A stretch of DNA of 64,000 nt from Limnomonas spitsbergensis (GCA_037349105.1 JAYJMM010000038.1:4066501-4130500), one strand, 5' to 3'. Shown: positions 25,101 to 36,582, counted from the first letter of the stretch. The notes: generated by a model not told the origin, from the letters alone. Translations and numbers: made by a program.

Positions 25101-26661
25101 TGTCCTCTTGGGGGACCTGCTAGCTTTCGTTTTTGCTGTGCCACGGTACCCCAGTGCCCCTTGAGGGCCCCTGCTTACCCTACCGATCCTGCCGCCCTTG
25201 CTGCCCCCAGCTACAGCGGATGTGTATGCAGAAGGTGCGCGAAATGTCTCACAGCCGTCGCATTGAAAGCGCGCTGCTGGCCGCCGCACCGCACCCACCT
25301 GCCCGGGTACCCGTGGTGCCCAAACCATTGGCATGCCCGCGTGGCCACGTGACTGGACGCCTCTTCAGCGGCGAGTCCATCTGCCCCATGTGGTGCTCCT
25401 CGTGCAAGGTGCGGGGTGAGGGATGGTGCGGGGTGGAGGATGGTGTTCCTCATGCAAGTACTGGTTGCGCCATTGATGCCTTGTATGCATTCACGCCACC
25501 AACGTAACGCTCTTACGCCCTAATGGCTGGATTCTGGCTTGAGGGTCAAAAGGGTGAAGGGCCATCGTGGGGCCCTCGATTTCAGGCCACATCTCAGATT
25601 ACAGATATTTTTCAGTCCTCTAAGCAGGCGCTTGAAACTTGCACACGCTGAGCGCTCCAAGCTCTGCTTGTCAATTGGAACCAACCTGTCTATTGGAAGA
25701 AGATGTGCCCCTCCCTGCCCGTTGCCAGGCCTGGGTTTGCTGCGCTCAAGCAAGCTCCTTCGACGGCGACCTTTTTGCGCCGCCTGGCGGGTCTTTTTCG
25801 TTTGGACCCAGAGTCAGAGTGACGGCGGCGACGGCGTTCGGGGATGTACACAGCTGCCAGGTGCGCATTTCTGCTTTCTGGTGCTGTGACATTCGCAAGG
25901 GTGTAGTGGGCCGCGAGTGTCTCCCTCTCATCGGCCGACAAATGATAGTTGCCCCTGTCACCAGGGCCGCTCACCCCAACATGTACCCTTCAAATTTTCA
26001 TTTACGTTTTCATCAGTCTCAGGCTGATGGCCATCAGTGCCGCGTGACCCATCCCTTATCCGCTTGTTTTCATAGCCTACCACATTGCCGAGCGTTCAGA
26101 AAGGCCCAGCGGGTATGCACCAGGGATTTGTTTAGTGGTTACTGGTTACGAGTCGTAACCTAAGTGGTAATCAAACAATTAATTCGGCGAAGCCGAGGTT
26201 CAGTAGCGCGGTAACGAAAATCAACGAAATCAATTAGGATCGGGAAAATTTCGGCGCCTGCGGCGCGCTCTTCACCAACAACTCCATCAAACCTCGCCGC
26301 TTCTGGTAACAAAAAATATTCCGAATATCACTAAAAGAAAACCTGGTATGCACCATCCTAAGAAAACGCGCACCGCTGTGTTTGAATCCGCTCCAGGCTT
26401 GCGGGCGGCCTGTCCAGCATGACCCTATCCCCCACCCACACTTTTAAAACACGCACCACTGTGTTTGTTATCGCCCAGGCTTGCGGGCGGCCTGTGCAGC
26501 ATGAGCCGCCACAGGAGGAGGTGCGCTGGTTCCAGAGCGATAGCCCGCACCTGTCTGAGGGGATCCGGGGTCTCAGCCGCCAGGCGCTAGAGGATCTGCT
26601 GGCCAGCGTGGTGGCGGCGGGCAGCGGGAGTTACAGCAACTGTCTACGGCCAGCGGACTGA
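22193..26661 (+). CDS. BTB/POZ-domain protein, 7 exons, 307 aa
   Basis: Exons: 22193-22267, 22339-22422, 23363-23475, 24032-24170, 25211-25408, 25729-25860, 26479-26661 (924 nt, all phases consistent). The start ATG gives MALAEVLAQSPGDLNLECGD, then VHKAFLSVASSVFSSAFS, the typical BTB beta/alpha core. Exon 3 gives CVMEMLYPVYPRPELSF and AAMLRILHM; exon 4 gives YDFSSFLKESLAFLSKHF and YILSWLALADDLQLQ, the helical BTB C-terminal half. Exon 5 carries Cys residues (CPRGHVTGRLFSGESICPMWCSSC) that may form a small metal site. The tail after about residue 200 is not a Kelch, BACK or NPH3 domain that I can recognise. BTB proteins commonly dimerise and act as Cullin-3 adaptors; that role is an inference here. 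Intron 2 uses a GC donor (aag|gcaaga), the least certain join. Exons 3 and 7 have duplicated 3' splice regions. Confidence 0.78.
23128..23405 (+). repeat. 86/87-bp tandem repeat spanning the 3' splice site of BTB exon 3
   Basis: Three acceptor-containing copies (ctgtcag followed by gt, acceptors ending at 23189, 23275 and 23362) plus a partial fourth upstream copy. Each carries the pyrimidine-rich intron end and the first codons (VEGS.EAWTC) of exon 3. Only the last copy continues into an open exon; starting from the earlier acceptors gives a stop within about 40 codons. Confidence 0.85.
26361..26512 (+). repeat. 82-bp duplication spanning the 3' splice site of BTB exon 7
   Basis: Two copies of cgcaccnctgtgtttg, then cag and gcttgcgggcggcctgt. 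Acceptors end at 26396 and 26478. The downstream copy leads the open last exon (ACGRPVQHEPPQEE...). The upstream copy is intronic. Confidence 0.85.
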
Positions 26662-26766
26662 TGCTTGGTGGCGGCCAGGAGGGATCGACAGGAATTGTTT
26701 GCGGCCAGGGGATGAATGCCTGGTGGCGGCAGCATGCAAGGAGCTGGAGTGGGTGTTGCATTGACT

Positions 26767-26771
26767 GTGTA
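26767..26771 (+). terminator. Candidate poly(A) signal TGTAA of the BTB gene
   Basis: TGTAA, the usual polyadenylation signal of chlorophyte algae, occurs about 105 nt after the stop codon of the BTB gene. A pentamer occurs often by chance, so support is positional only. Confidence 0.3.
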
Positions 26772-28470
26772 AAGCTGGAAGGCAGATACCTGGGGGCAAG
26801 CAACTGGGTGGGGCATCATCTTTTCAGCCCATGGAAAGCAGTTCCGTTGTCATTGCATTGCTCGTGCATGGGACTGGGCAACAAGGCTAGTAAGATCGAT
26901 TTGCATTGCCCTGGCAGATATGGTATGAGTTGTGTTGCATGATGAATTGATAGCACAGTACCGGTATACCGCATGCATGATGCATTTATTGATGCTTCTG
27001 CGCAACTGCCCACCCACAAATGAATTCATAACGGTGCTGACGTTAGTGATGTACCCCTCGGAAGTGGGACGGATGCTCCTGCCTGCAATCCACATACGTT
27101 ACCAGATGGGTCATTTTGACACCTATATAAGTTGTAGCTGCTCAAATGCTATTTGCTGACGTTTGCAAACTAGATCGCTCCCTGAAGCGTGGGGAAAGCT
27201 ATGGTAATATGAGACTTTGTTTAGCAAAATCTATTCTCTGTCAATGGTGGTCTAACCCAGATTCGAATATTAAGACAGGGCCTGCGTGGTCGGCCCCGAT
27301 GATGCAAAATCTTGGGCCCTCCCCGAGCAAGCCCCCCCGCCCCCCTTCTGGCCTAAAAAGGCCTAAACCCTGTATACAGATGGGGGGGCCGCCACAAGAG
27401 AGCACCTCTCTCGTTAAGGGGTAGGTGCGTAGAGGCCCGTGGTTTTCCGGAGTCGAATTTTCCGTCGTACAAGTCGAATTTTACAGCCCATGGGGCGCAT
27501 TTGACATTTGGACTTGATCTCACCAGTTGCGCGGCTCTGCACAGCTGTGGCCCGCACCGGCAAACGTGTTTGGGCTAATTACATTCATCGGGGATAGATC
27601 AGGCCAGTCAGCCTTCTTCCCTCTGGGCTCTCACTCAGGATGAAGGACCAGTCACGTGGAAAGAAGCCACGCAATCTGGCCATACAGAGTGCCGGCCATC
27701 CTGGCAAAATAAAATACATTATGTTCAGTGTTCACCCTCGCAGTCACGTCAATCAGTGGATTTCATTTGTTACTACCATGTCCCACTATTGGTGCGTAAT
27801 TGGCACCCATGCTCAAGCCCTAAATGTAAGTGGGTTCCCCAAAAAGAGTTTCGAAGCATTGGATGATAATTTCAACATCGAATAAATGTGACCTTCCTGA
27901 AAAACTGTTAGCCAGCCTGAACAAATGTATGTGCTCTTCCATGCCAAGGTCTTCTTGTTCTTCTGCTGCTATACACATCAAAATATGCACTAAATGCACA
28001 TGCTACTTGTAAGGGGCGTAGTTCGTCGCACATGGATGGCATCTCGCTCCCAATGAGGGCTCAATGCAGCTTGGAGAAAAATGCCTACACTGTGTGGGAA
28101 GAAGCTATTTCTAGGAGCATAGTCTGCATCTAATCTACCGACCCAGTATACACATACGTAGCCGTGTGCCATGTGAAGACAGCGGTATCTGGTTTAAAAC
28201 TAGAATCCCTTGCAGGGTTCAGAATGCAAGCGGGGGATGAAATCCTAAATATGCATGGTAAATCTAAAACGCTGCCGGCCAACTGCCATCTAGCTCTCTT
28301 GTTCAATTTCACTATGGTACTCGTTCTGGCAGAATCATGCGGCTCACCCTAGGAGTAAGCAGGCAACACTTACCGCTACGCAACATAAATGGCAGACATC
28401 TTAAGATCGTGGCAGGGACACACACACAGCTAAAGAGGCCGCTTCCCCCTACTGGGCCAGAGGCAGCTGC
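26772..28470. other. Convergent intergenic region
   Basis: Between the 3' ends of the BTB (+) and channel (-) genes. No exon with recognisable content was found. 27279-27320 resembles part of the nested element at 11718 (gggcctgc[a/g]tggtcggccc), so a fragment of the same dispersed family is likely. Confidence 0.5.
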
Positions 28471-28477
28471 AGCTGCA

Positions 28478-28735
28478 GATGGAGCTGGCACCTGAGCTGG
28501 CACCTGAGCTGGCACCTAAGCTGGCACCTGATCTGGCACCTGTGCTGGCACCTGTAGATGGAGCTGGCACCTGAGCTGGCACCTGAGCTGGCACCCGTAG
28601 ATGGAGCTGGCACCTGAGCTGGCACCTGAGCTGGCACCTGTAGATGGAGCTGGCACCTGAGCTGGGACCTGAGCTGGCACCTGTAGATAGAGCTGGCACC
28701 TGAGCTGGCACCAGAGCTGTCACCTGCAGCTGGCG
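28478..28735. repeat. 12-bp minisatellite (gagctggcacct)n with interspersed gtagatg
   Basis: About 20 copies of a 12-mer, periodically broken by gtagatg, giving a higher-order period near 60 bp. It ends only about 15 bp beyond the stop codon of the channel gene and is therefore probably in its 3' UTR. On the minus strand it reads as open Cys/Gln/Val-rich repeats, but the upstream stop at 28748-28750 separates it from the channel. Confidence 0.93.
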
Positions 28736-28747
28736 CGCAGTACTTCT

Positions 28748-31525
28748 CTATGTATACTCCAGATGTGCAGGGGAGGCGGTACCGTGTAAGCGCACCGCAG
28801 GCACAATCTCCTGGACTGTGGTAACCGTGGCATCATCCAACATGGGCACCACCTTTCCACGACCATACTTGCGCGGATGCACCCTATCGGGACCTGACAG
28901 ACCTAGCCCATCAGCTCCCGCGCCTGCCTCACTCTGCTCCGCCGTCGCCGCTGCCACGTCAGAGAGCTTCCCCTCCATCCCGACAGGTGCGCCGTCGTCC
29001 CCCGCTGCTCCCATCTGATGTCCCAGGCCATGCTTAGGTCTCTCGGGTGTCACATCTAGATCTAGATCTAGACGCGGGATGGCCTCAATGTTCTCCACCT
29101 CGTCCTCCGGGGTCTCAAGAAGCTCACAGTAGGACAGCACGCCGTCACCAGACTTGTCCAGCTCATCAAACCGCTGGAGAATCGCGTTCAGCAGCTCAAG
29201 CGAGACCGCGTCCAGGCGCAACAGAGACAGCGTGATGAACTCCTTCAAGTCAACGGTGCCGTCCTTGTTATCAAGCCGGAGCTTCTGCATCATGTCCAGC
29301 TCTTCCGTGGTGATCTGTCACGCAGGCAAGCAGGGCAATATTCGGGGTTCGAGGTTCAGGTAGGTTTAAGACTTTCATGTAGGGGGGGACCGGGGGGACA
29401 CCTTGGACATCACATTTTGCGCAGAACACCATGTACATCCCTCTTTTCATATTACATCCTGTACATTACACCTTGCACATGTCACTCTAAATACCACACC
29501 TTGCACGTCACACCTGCAAATCCACTTACCTTAGAATGTAGAGTCTGCTTGTCATTCATGGACTCTGGAGAGAACAGCAAGTGTGTGAGTTGTCCCATTG
29601 CAAAGGCCATGATGGGTACCTGATGACAGCAGGGTTTACAAATTGGGATCCAGGGTTCAGGGAGGCGAGATCCAGGGTTGAGAGACAAGTGATCCAGGGT
29701 TAGGGGAAGCAGGATTCAAATACGAGAGAAGTGTGATCCAGGGTTGGCGAATAGATCTTGTGCTCAGCGCTTGGGGTTCCAAAACCTAGGAAGGCAGTGC
29801 AGGTCAGTCAGCCAGTGTGAATGTTTGGTGAGAGTAGTCGGGGGATTTAATTCTGAAACCCTGGGGGAGAATCAGAGAATATAAATCACTAGGAGTGAAA
29901 TGTTGTTGCATGCTCCAAACCTGTCTGGCTGATATTGTCGCATACTTGATTGGGCCTTGCAGTGGTGAGTGGGAATGAGTCACGTGCACCTTCTAGGCAC
30001 GAATTGGACACAATCTGGCGAGAGAAATGGAACGTTCAAAAGGGCCGTAAAGAATGGGGCGACGTGGAAAATCCCATAGCGATAGACGTTAAGAGGTTTC
30101 CGGGTTTTGGACCTTCACAGCCCTACCGCCGGAGGTATAACCCATGATGCATTTGTGTTTCCCTGTCCAGCTTCCAGGTGATTGGCTTCTTTGACTAGAG
30201 CTGAAGCAGGGTTCCCAATCAGTGCTGTGCCGATGACAGTCCTTCCGGTGGCTGAATTACGTAGTAGCCGAGTTTCAGTCACCGTAATTTCAAGGCAAAT
30301 TCAGCTACTTTACCAGTAATGGACTGTTATTTCTAGATTACGGCGCAATTGCACAGCACTGTTCCCAATGCAATGACAAGAGTCCTCACCCCAATTGCTG
30401 TGTAAATCCCCGTGAGGCCGTATTGCCAGTCTGAAGACTCCTGCGGGATGGCCCACAGACCTCCTGTCGACATATATGACACACAGTAGTAGATGCCTGC
30501 AGAGGATCAAAGGATCAGAGCAAGCTCACACTCCAAGCCGTAAAAGCCACCCTTTATCACATCCCTACCTCCAAACCTGAATCCCTATGAAAAAGGAGAC
30601 GCCAGGAGAAGGATGACGCAGAAAGTTAGGTCTTCATGCCAGATCTGTAACCCTAGACCCTCTGGTCGCCAGGATCCTCCCCTCGGGCCTGTCCGAAGTG
30701 TGGATCACGCCCATACCAGCGACTGTGCATACACATGTCTCACGAGATGATAAGGACAGCAGCTTGATGCCGCAGTTTGAAGCCTGTGCCCTAAACCCTA
30801 CCCGTGATGTATTAAGTGATGACCCTGAACCGAACCTCAACCTTATCTATATGATGTATGAGGTGCTAACCCTTAAGCCTAACCCTAAACTTGTAGCTCT
30901 AAACCCTATCAGTGATGCATGAAGTGATGCCCCTCAACTGTTGAGCCTCAACCCTACCTGTAATGATGCTCCAGCCAATGCTGTTGCAACTCCAGAATGT
31001 TCCCCACAGGATCCAAACAAAGAAAACCAGCATCGCCTTGATGGTCGTGGAACCGAGGTACAGCCAAGCGTGCAGCCAGTTCAGTACTGCGCGCATCTTA
31101 TCGACCCAGCCATGAGCCATGGCAGCCGCAGCCTGCGGTGTAGATGCATCAGCGAGAGTGCCCGTTCTCTCGCTTCCGCCCAAATTAAGCGTCGCTGCGG
31201 CCAAGGTTCCCTCCTGCTGAAGCGCCGCGACCACGTACCACTTCTTCTGCCGCTCCATCGCTGAACGCGTGAAGAAGCCCAGCGACGCAACGACGAATGA
31301 CGCGCCCACCAGCAGGTACATGATTGAAAATGCCTTGGAGCCATCATCGGGGTCAATCGGGAAACCCCAGCCGATGGAGTAGCCAACATTGACCGCCATG
31401 TAGAAGCCCTTCGCCAGCCCCAGATGGTCACGATAGGTGTAAAAGACGGTTCCCACCACCAGGTGCGCAATCCATGCGGCCAGGATCAAGATTGCCCGAG
31501 GCTCAAAGTTTGTCAGGAGTCCCAT
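28748..31525 (-). CDS. Two-pore K+ channel-like membrane protein with EF-hands, 4 exons, 443 aa
   Basis: Exons: 31525-30958, 30496-30390, 29619-29530, 29314-28748 (1332 nt, phases consistent). The N-terminus starts in a membrane segment (AILILAAWIAHLVVGTVF, residues 11-28), then a first pore-like loop with VGYSIGWG (47-54), a second hydrophobic segment (IMYLLVGASFVVASLGF), a third (AMLVFFVWILWGTFW), a second pore-like loop with SYMSTGGLW (196-204), and a fourth short hydrophobic stretch. The C-terminal half is cytosolic: EF-hand 1 at 269-280 (LDNKDGTVDLKE, first ligand Leu instead of Asp), EF-hand 2 at 308-319 (DKSGDGVLSYCE, canonical), then an acidic, disordered tail. Topology and EF-hands match plant/algal TPK-type channels regulated by Ca2+, but neither filter is TxGYG, so ion selectivity cannot be assumed. 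A longer 5' exon cannot be excluded. Confidence 0.82.
30650..30955. repeat. Degenerate intronic repeat with telomere-like ccctaaac words
   Basis: In channel intron 1, imperfect units of about 65-75 bp contain ccctaaaccct or accctaa words, next to gtgatg[t/c]at. (CCCTAAA)n is the plant-type telomere sequence also used by some algae. Here the words are scattered, not a contiguous array. Confidence 0.5.
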
Positions 31526-33320
31526 GAGAACAGAGGCCGGGCCGGCAGGTTGCGGGGGGTATGTGGGACGGGGAGGAGGCCAGGGACGACCTGGTCAGCC
31601 CACAGTTGGGCCCAAGCTGGGAGTTGATGGTGCAGAGGCTAGGTACGATCTGTGAGGGGACACAGTTGCAGAGAGTTAGGGAAGGGTGTGACAAGGGAGA
31701 GGAGGAGGGAGGTGTAACTGGGGGGAATGAGAAGAGGTGTGGCATGGGAGTTCAATCTGCTGACTTCCGGGGGTGAGATGTTGTTCCTAATGCCCGAAGG
31801 GCCCTGAGGGGTCTGAGCCAGACAGCTGTTGGTAAAATTGCACCAAAGACTGAAGTTTAAAGGCCTTTGGGTGGCACTGTAACAATCAAGACATGCCAGA
31901 GGACAAATCTGGTGTGGCTATACTTGAGGCCATGGAATGATTCAGGGATGGGGTGTCACTTCCTGCTGAGGTAGAGGCCCTTACTCCCATGACATGAGTG
32001 ATAAGAAGAGTGCCAAGTTGGGCGGGGGTCGTGTGTCTACGCCGCTAACTATCACTTGGATACAGCGTGTCTAGAGCAAGCTGTCCAGAGTGTGCATAAG
32101 TCAGTCCATACATTCCTGTGACTGAGGACTGAGTCTGAGAGTGGGACTGAAGCTACCACTGGGACATCCCAATGGGCAGTGGGCATAACTGGCTACAAGA
32201 TGTGGGAGTAATTGAGATCAACTTCCGGACATCTACGCTACATAACAAATGACAGGGACAAGGTGCCAGGCCGTGAAAGCCTCACACCTTCACTGTCATT
32301 GGTTCCCGCAGTCTTGGGATGCCATGGAAAACTTGCACGAAAAGTTGCTCATGCAGGCGTGCACAAAGAAGAATGACCAGATAGGAAATGAACAAGCAGC
32401 GTATGACATAAGATGGTCTAGGGTGGGATCAAGAGTGCTGAGTTTTGTCCTGGCAATATTAATGCATGTGAGTAGGAGTGGCTGGACATTCAGGTTTTAG
32501 GGGCAGCATGCATGCATGCATGCGAGAAACCTCGTGGAAGTATCCTGGTGACCGCCAGGTCCACGACTGATGAGGACCATGCACTGGCGTGCCTAAATAC
32601 CAGTGATGAGTACGAAGTTTACCAGTGGTATGAATGCATAATTGACACTCCAGCTATAACCAAGCACAGGTCTGTGCGCCGCTTGCACACATTCCCACGT
32701 CCCCCCACTGCTGTACTGAACCCTAACGATATACTAGCTTCAGCTACACCGCTTATTGGATTTGTATGGATAATCAGGTGCGCGATGATCTCATGCATTA
32801 TCTACCTGCCTCTTCAACAACCGCCGAGCAGGAGCGTGTCGTCTGGACCGTGATTTTTTTATGCCAGCCGCTTGCTACCGTGCAGCAGCAGATGAGGCAA
32901 CACTTCAGGTGAAGCTTTGCCACCGCCCTAGGTTCTTTGATAACTGCTCGACGGCTGGAGCTTGTAGATACACAAGTATTCAGTAGCAGGGCCGGCTGTA
33001 GGCAGCAAGCGAGTTTGCAGGTCGTCAGTCGGGCGGTGGGTAGCTATGGAGTCCTTCGTCCACTCCTCGATACTATAACTGGTTGCTCTGGACTGGTATG
33101 CGCATGATCAAAATGCAGTTTTTAACCGGCAGCTTGTGTTCACTGCTGCGAGATGACGATCAGTGGCGGGAGCCGTGAGCCTGCTGTATGGCAAAATGTG
33201 TCCACTAATGCTGGCATATATTGTGTTGTCTGATCTGATTGGCATTCACGTGTCACAGATGTGCCACGGCCGACGAAATAAGTGCTTGGTGACGCGCCCC
33301 TACGAGCCAGCTACCACCAA
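31526..33320. other. Gene-poor region upstream of the channel gene
   Basis: About 1.8 kb in which I find no supported exon. It should hold the channel promoter in its first part. 32509-32524 is a gcatgcatg-type alternating purine/pyrimidine run. Confidence 0.5.
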
Positions 33321-34147
33321 GGGCCCAATTCCACCTGCGCCTCGCCGGGATTAATCCCGGTGTCAGTTTTTCTGGTTGGAAACAGAGTGCTGGGGAATAC
33401 AGCAAATGCAATTCCACTTGAGCACGCGAGATGTTCGGGTACGGGCGAAACCAAATCTCTTTACTGACATTACAGCCTGTCAACCAGCCTATGTGCTCTT
33501 TGTGCTGCTAGGCGCTGCTCTTATGTTTTCTTTTCTCGTTTGCGCTGATCTTTGCTCTTTGCGGTGCTCTCTGCGCTACTCTTTGCGCTGATCTTTGCGC
33601 TGATCTTTGCGCTGATCTTTGCGCTGATCTTTGTTCCTTGTGCCGCTCTTGTCTTTGCGTAACACTTTGTGCTGTTCTATCTTTGTGCTGTTCTTTGCTC
33701 TTTGCGCTGTTCTTGTATTTGCGCTACTCTGTGCGCTTTGCTCTTTGTGGTGCACTTTGCGCCACTCCATGCGCGCGCTGATCTCTGCAAAAGCGCATGC
33801 AAGAACTTTGCCGCCGCCAGACGGATTGTCAGCCATGACGAAAGAGACCAATAGAGAAAGAGAGATAGATTGAACGAGATTAATGAAACGAATTGCGCGC
33901 GCGACTGGGAGTGATAATCAAGTGATGAAATGGAGCCACGCCTCGCTGTCACGCTTATCACGCTTATCTGTACCCAGCGAGGCTGAGTTTTGCATCGACC
34001 CCCCTGGGCACGATGCAAAAATCATGCCTCGCCGGGTACGGATAATGGGTGGGCAGGATCCCGAACACGATCCCGAACACTAGTGGAATTGACTTTTGTC
34101 TAGCTGGCACTATTTTTCGAGTTACGGACACAGGTGGAATTGGGCCC
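33321..34147. mobile_element. Non-autonomous element with 17-bp terminal inverted repeats
   Basis: gggcccaattccacctg at 33321-33337 is exactly the reverse complement of caggtggaattgggccc at 34131-34147. Subterminal pieces (caattccacttgagc near 33411 and agtggaattgac near 34082) also face each other. The 827-bp interior has no transposase; it contains a tcttt-gcgctga minisatellite. A target-site duplication is not evident, so the exact class is unknown. Confidence 0.6.
33545..33770. repeat. Degenerate 12-bp repeat (gcgctgatcttt)n
   Basis: Five near-identical copies at 33576-33636, flanked by diverged copies (tttgtgctgttctttg) on both sides. It lies inside the TIR element. The minus-strand reading (repeated DQRK) is a by-product of the 12-bp period. 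Confidence 0.85.
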
Positions 34148-34739
34148 CACCGCGACTCAGCATGACACAAAAGTACTGCACCATCCCACAACACACAACA
34201 GATTTTGCGGACACTTTTAATCTCCAACCGTGCATGTCACGACCGCTGCAAGCCCACAGCTAGCTTGTCTCGCAGAGGAGGCCTTTCGCAGAAGTTGTAC
34301 TGTTGTGTATTCATAATTTTCATCAGCATCCGAGTGAAAACCCCTGGTGTAAACGTTACGTCGGCTACGGCGCCAGGGGTAAATATAGGCGTGCAGGGAT
34401 TAAGGGACCTTGCAGCTGCACAAATCAGAAACACAACTGTCTAGTGTCTACTACACATCCGTTCTTTCATCACCAGCCGTAAAATATACCTTTCTGTCCC
34501 ACTGCCGGTACTGTAGACAAATCTAGCCTTGTTCAGGCCTATCCTGTCGGCACCCAATCAGAGCACTTTCTAGTTTCTACCCTCATCAGTCCACCCAAAT
34601 CCGATCAGCTATGGGAACCTTATCGGTGAGTTGCTGTAGAATACTTTTCATCCCTAGAGCCTAAGCCCTCTTCACACCATGTGCAGAACTTCAATTTGGT
34701 CCATCTTCGACTATTTGGCCCACAAGTGAATGATATCAA

Positions 34740-34895
34740 ACCTCTGGGCCCTGGCGGGAAATGGGCCAATCGTATGACGCGGGTGGCATTCATACCCAGA
34801 GGTTGAGGGATCAAACCCGCCACACGATCTTTTCTCTCCCACCGACTAGAGCGCCGGGTTCCATGTTCCTGCCCCCTCACATAGGAGGATGGCAT
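34740..34895 (-). repeat. tRNA-derived SINE-like sequence
   Basis: On the minus strand, a box A-like tagtcggtgggag (34848-34836) is followed after a tRNA-like spacing by a box B-like gggtttgatccctc (34818-34805), and then by a tail containing cagggcccagaggtttg. The last motif recurs as acctctgggcc(c) on the + strand at about 34999, 36184 and (as acctctaggccc) 38577, suggesting a dispersed family. It does not fold into a complete tRNA as far as I can see. Confidence 0.4.
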
Positions 34896-35203
34896 GGCTG
34901 TACCATGGCCCAGGGTAGCTGGAATTGAGCCTTGTCATTCCCTGCCAGCCCCACGTGGCCAAGCGTTCAGCACCGACCTGCGGGTATGTACTGTTCTAAA
35001 CCTCTGGGCCATGTTAAAAAAAGGTCGGCCGCGTGGGCGCCCAACTGTCTCGTTGGAAGAAAATAAACTGAAGTCAAGAGAGAAAGAAGGAGAAAACAAA
35101 GGAAAGGAATACCCTCCTCCCCGAAGGAAAAGCTGAGGCAGCCCGAATAAAACCTTGCCCCTCTCAAGCCTATTCCCCAAGAAGGCATAGAAAAACAACA
35201 AAA

Positions 35204-35600
35204 CTAGGCCTCAACAAAGCGAACGACGTCCTCAACAACAGTCAGAGCCTCCCATCCAAGCCTGCCCCGGAACAACTGTTGAAAGTCTGTGGCGCCCTCG
35301 GAGGGGCCTGCCCAATCTCTCTCCCTTAGCCTCTCCTTCACGCTAGGGGACTGGAAGCAGACATGCATGGCATCCTCCACATGCTCGCCATCTCCCCTTG
35401 CCCAACACCGTTGGCAGCACCGTGCGACACGCTGCTGACCGCTGAGCCGTCCTCGAGTGTCAGCTGTGCTGACGGCGCCGATCAGCAGCCTTAAGTTTGT
35501 GCGCACGCAAGCACAATCCTTTCGCCTGGTGCGGCCCCTAGCAACAACTGCCCTATTTCAAGCGCCGTAGACTGAAACCAGGTGCGGTAAGCCCCCGTAG
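35204..35600 (-). pseudogene. C-terminal remnant of a LINE (non-LTR) reverse transcriptase ORF
   Basis: The minus-strand frame ending with TAG at 35204-35206 reads VRTNLRLLIGAVSTADTRG, then RVARCCQRCWARGDGEHVED and AMHVCFQSPSVKERLRERD. This matches the C-terminal Cys/His knuckle (C-x2-C...H...C) that follows the reverse transcriptase in many LINEs. Just upstream, YRTWFQSTALEIGQLLLGAA continues the similarity but in another frame, so there is at least one frameshift. No RT catalytic motif, endonuclease or clear 3' tail lies in the window. It is a dead 5'-truncated copy. Confidence 0.55.
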
Positions 35601-36582
35601 ACCTGTGTCTACGGCGATCGGTGTCTTCCGCACTTGGGCCCACATAGCATCGTGCAGACCAGGCGAAGAATTGAATACTGCCCCACTGGACCTGCTAAAA
35701 TCGGTGGGAAAATTAATCAGAACCGCAAGCCGCCGTAATCAATTATGATGTGTCTTCTTTTTCTCACGGTAACGGCGCGGATGTGGCTTCGGCCCAGGCT
35801 GCGCTGTTTCCTTAACTCTCACGCCCCCCACGGGGCGTAGTTTTCTTTCTTTCGGAAGTGCCCTCACCTGAAGGCTGAAGATCGAGCACTGTTTATTTGC
35901 GAATCAGCCACACGCAGAAGGGGAGGACGCAATTGAGCAGGCCTGAAATAGGCAATTATATTAAGCTGGCAACTTTCGCAAGTTCAAGAGTTGCTACCCC
36001 AGCTTTTTTTCCCTCTGAGTCCCACACAGCTCTGCTACACTGGCTTTTGTTGTCGCCCTGCCAGTTTTCCTGAGTAGAACTGAGTCTCCAAGACATGCCG
36101 AACCAATTTATATCCAGCTCATATAAGATTACAAATAAATAACGTATTCTGAGTAGTTAAAAGCTTTTTGTCAATGACGTTACACCTCTGGGCCCTGTTG
36201 AAAGATTTTTTTTGTCCACCAAATGGCTCATAGGCTCCCCTGAGCCTGGTCGCAGTGCAAACATGATCTGTTAAACCCGAGCGAGGGTACGACGCGTTCA
36301 ATCACTTGTTAGATTTGCGTTAGCTAGCTTATATATAACCTCATATTGTTGCTTCCATAAAATGCCAACACTCCCGGGCTAATTTCAGGACATCGACTGT
36401 CGGGTCAATGTCGGGTCCAAGGCAACACATCATACAAATCAGCAGAAAGAACAACTTGCCGGCTGCTTGCATCCAAATTTGAGAATGGCAGTCCGCAAGA
36501 TATGGCATACAAACAAAAGCATTGTAATATTGTAATACTACTTTGAAGAGCACGGAAATACACAGAAGGCGAGATAATTGGG

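Noticed and set aside
26144..26160. Palindrome ggttacgagtcgtaacc
   Set aside because: A single 17-bp near-perfect palindrome within a BTB intron, with no second copy or associated feature seen.
25639..26163. Plus-strand 174-aa ORF
   Set aside because: Only 25729-25860 fits splice sites and phase as a BTB-gene exon; the rest is intron sequence that happens to be open.
28430..28723. Minus-strand Cys/Gln/Val repeat ORFs
   Set aside because: A 12-bp minisatellite downstream of the channel stop codon; no start or splice link.
33576..33851. Minus-strand ORF with DQRKDQRKDQRK repeats
   Set aside because: It is a product of the 12-bp minisatellite inside a non-coding TIR element.
31561..33873. Several 60-113-aa ORFs on both strands
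   Set aside because: No conserved motif, no splice context and composition like the surrounding non-coding DNA.
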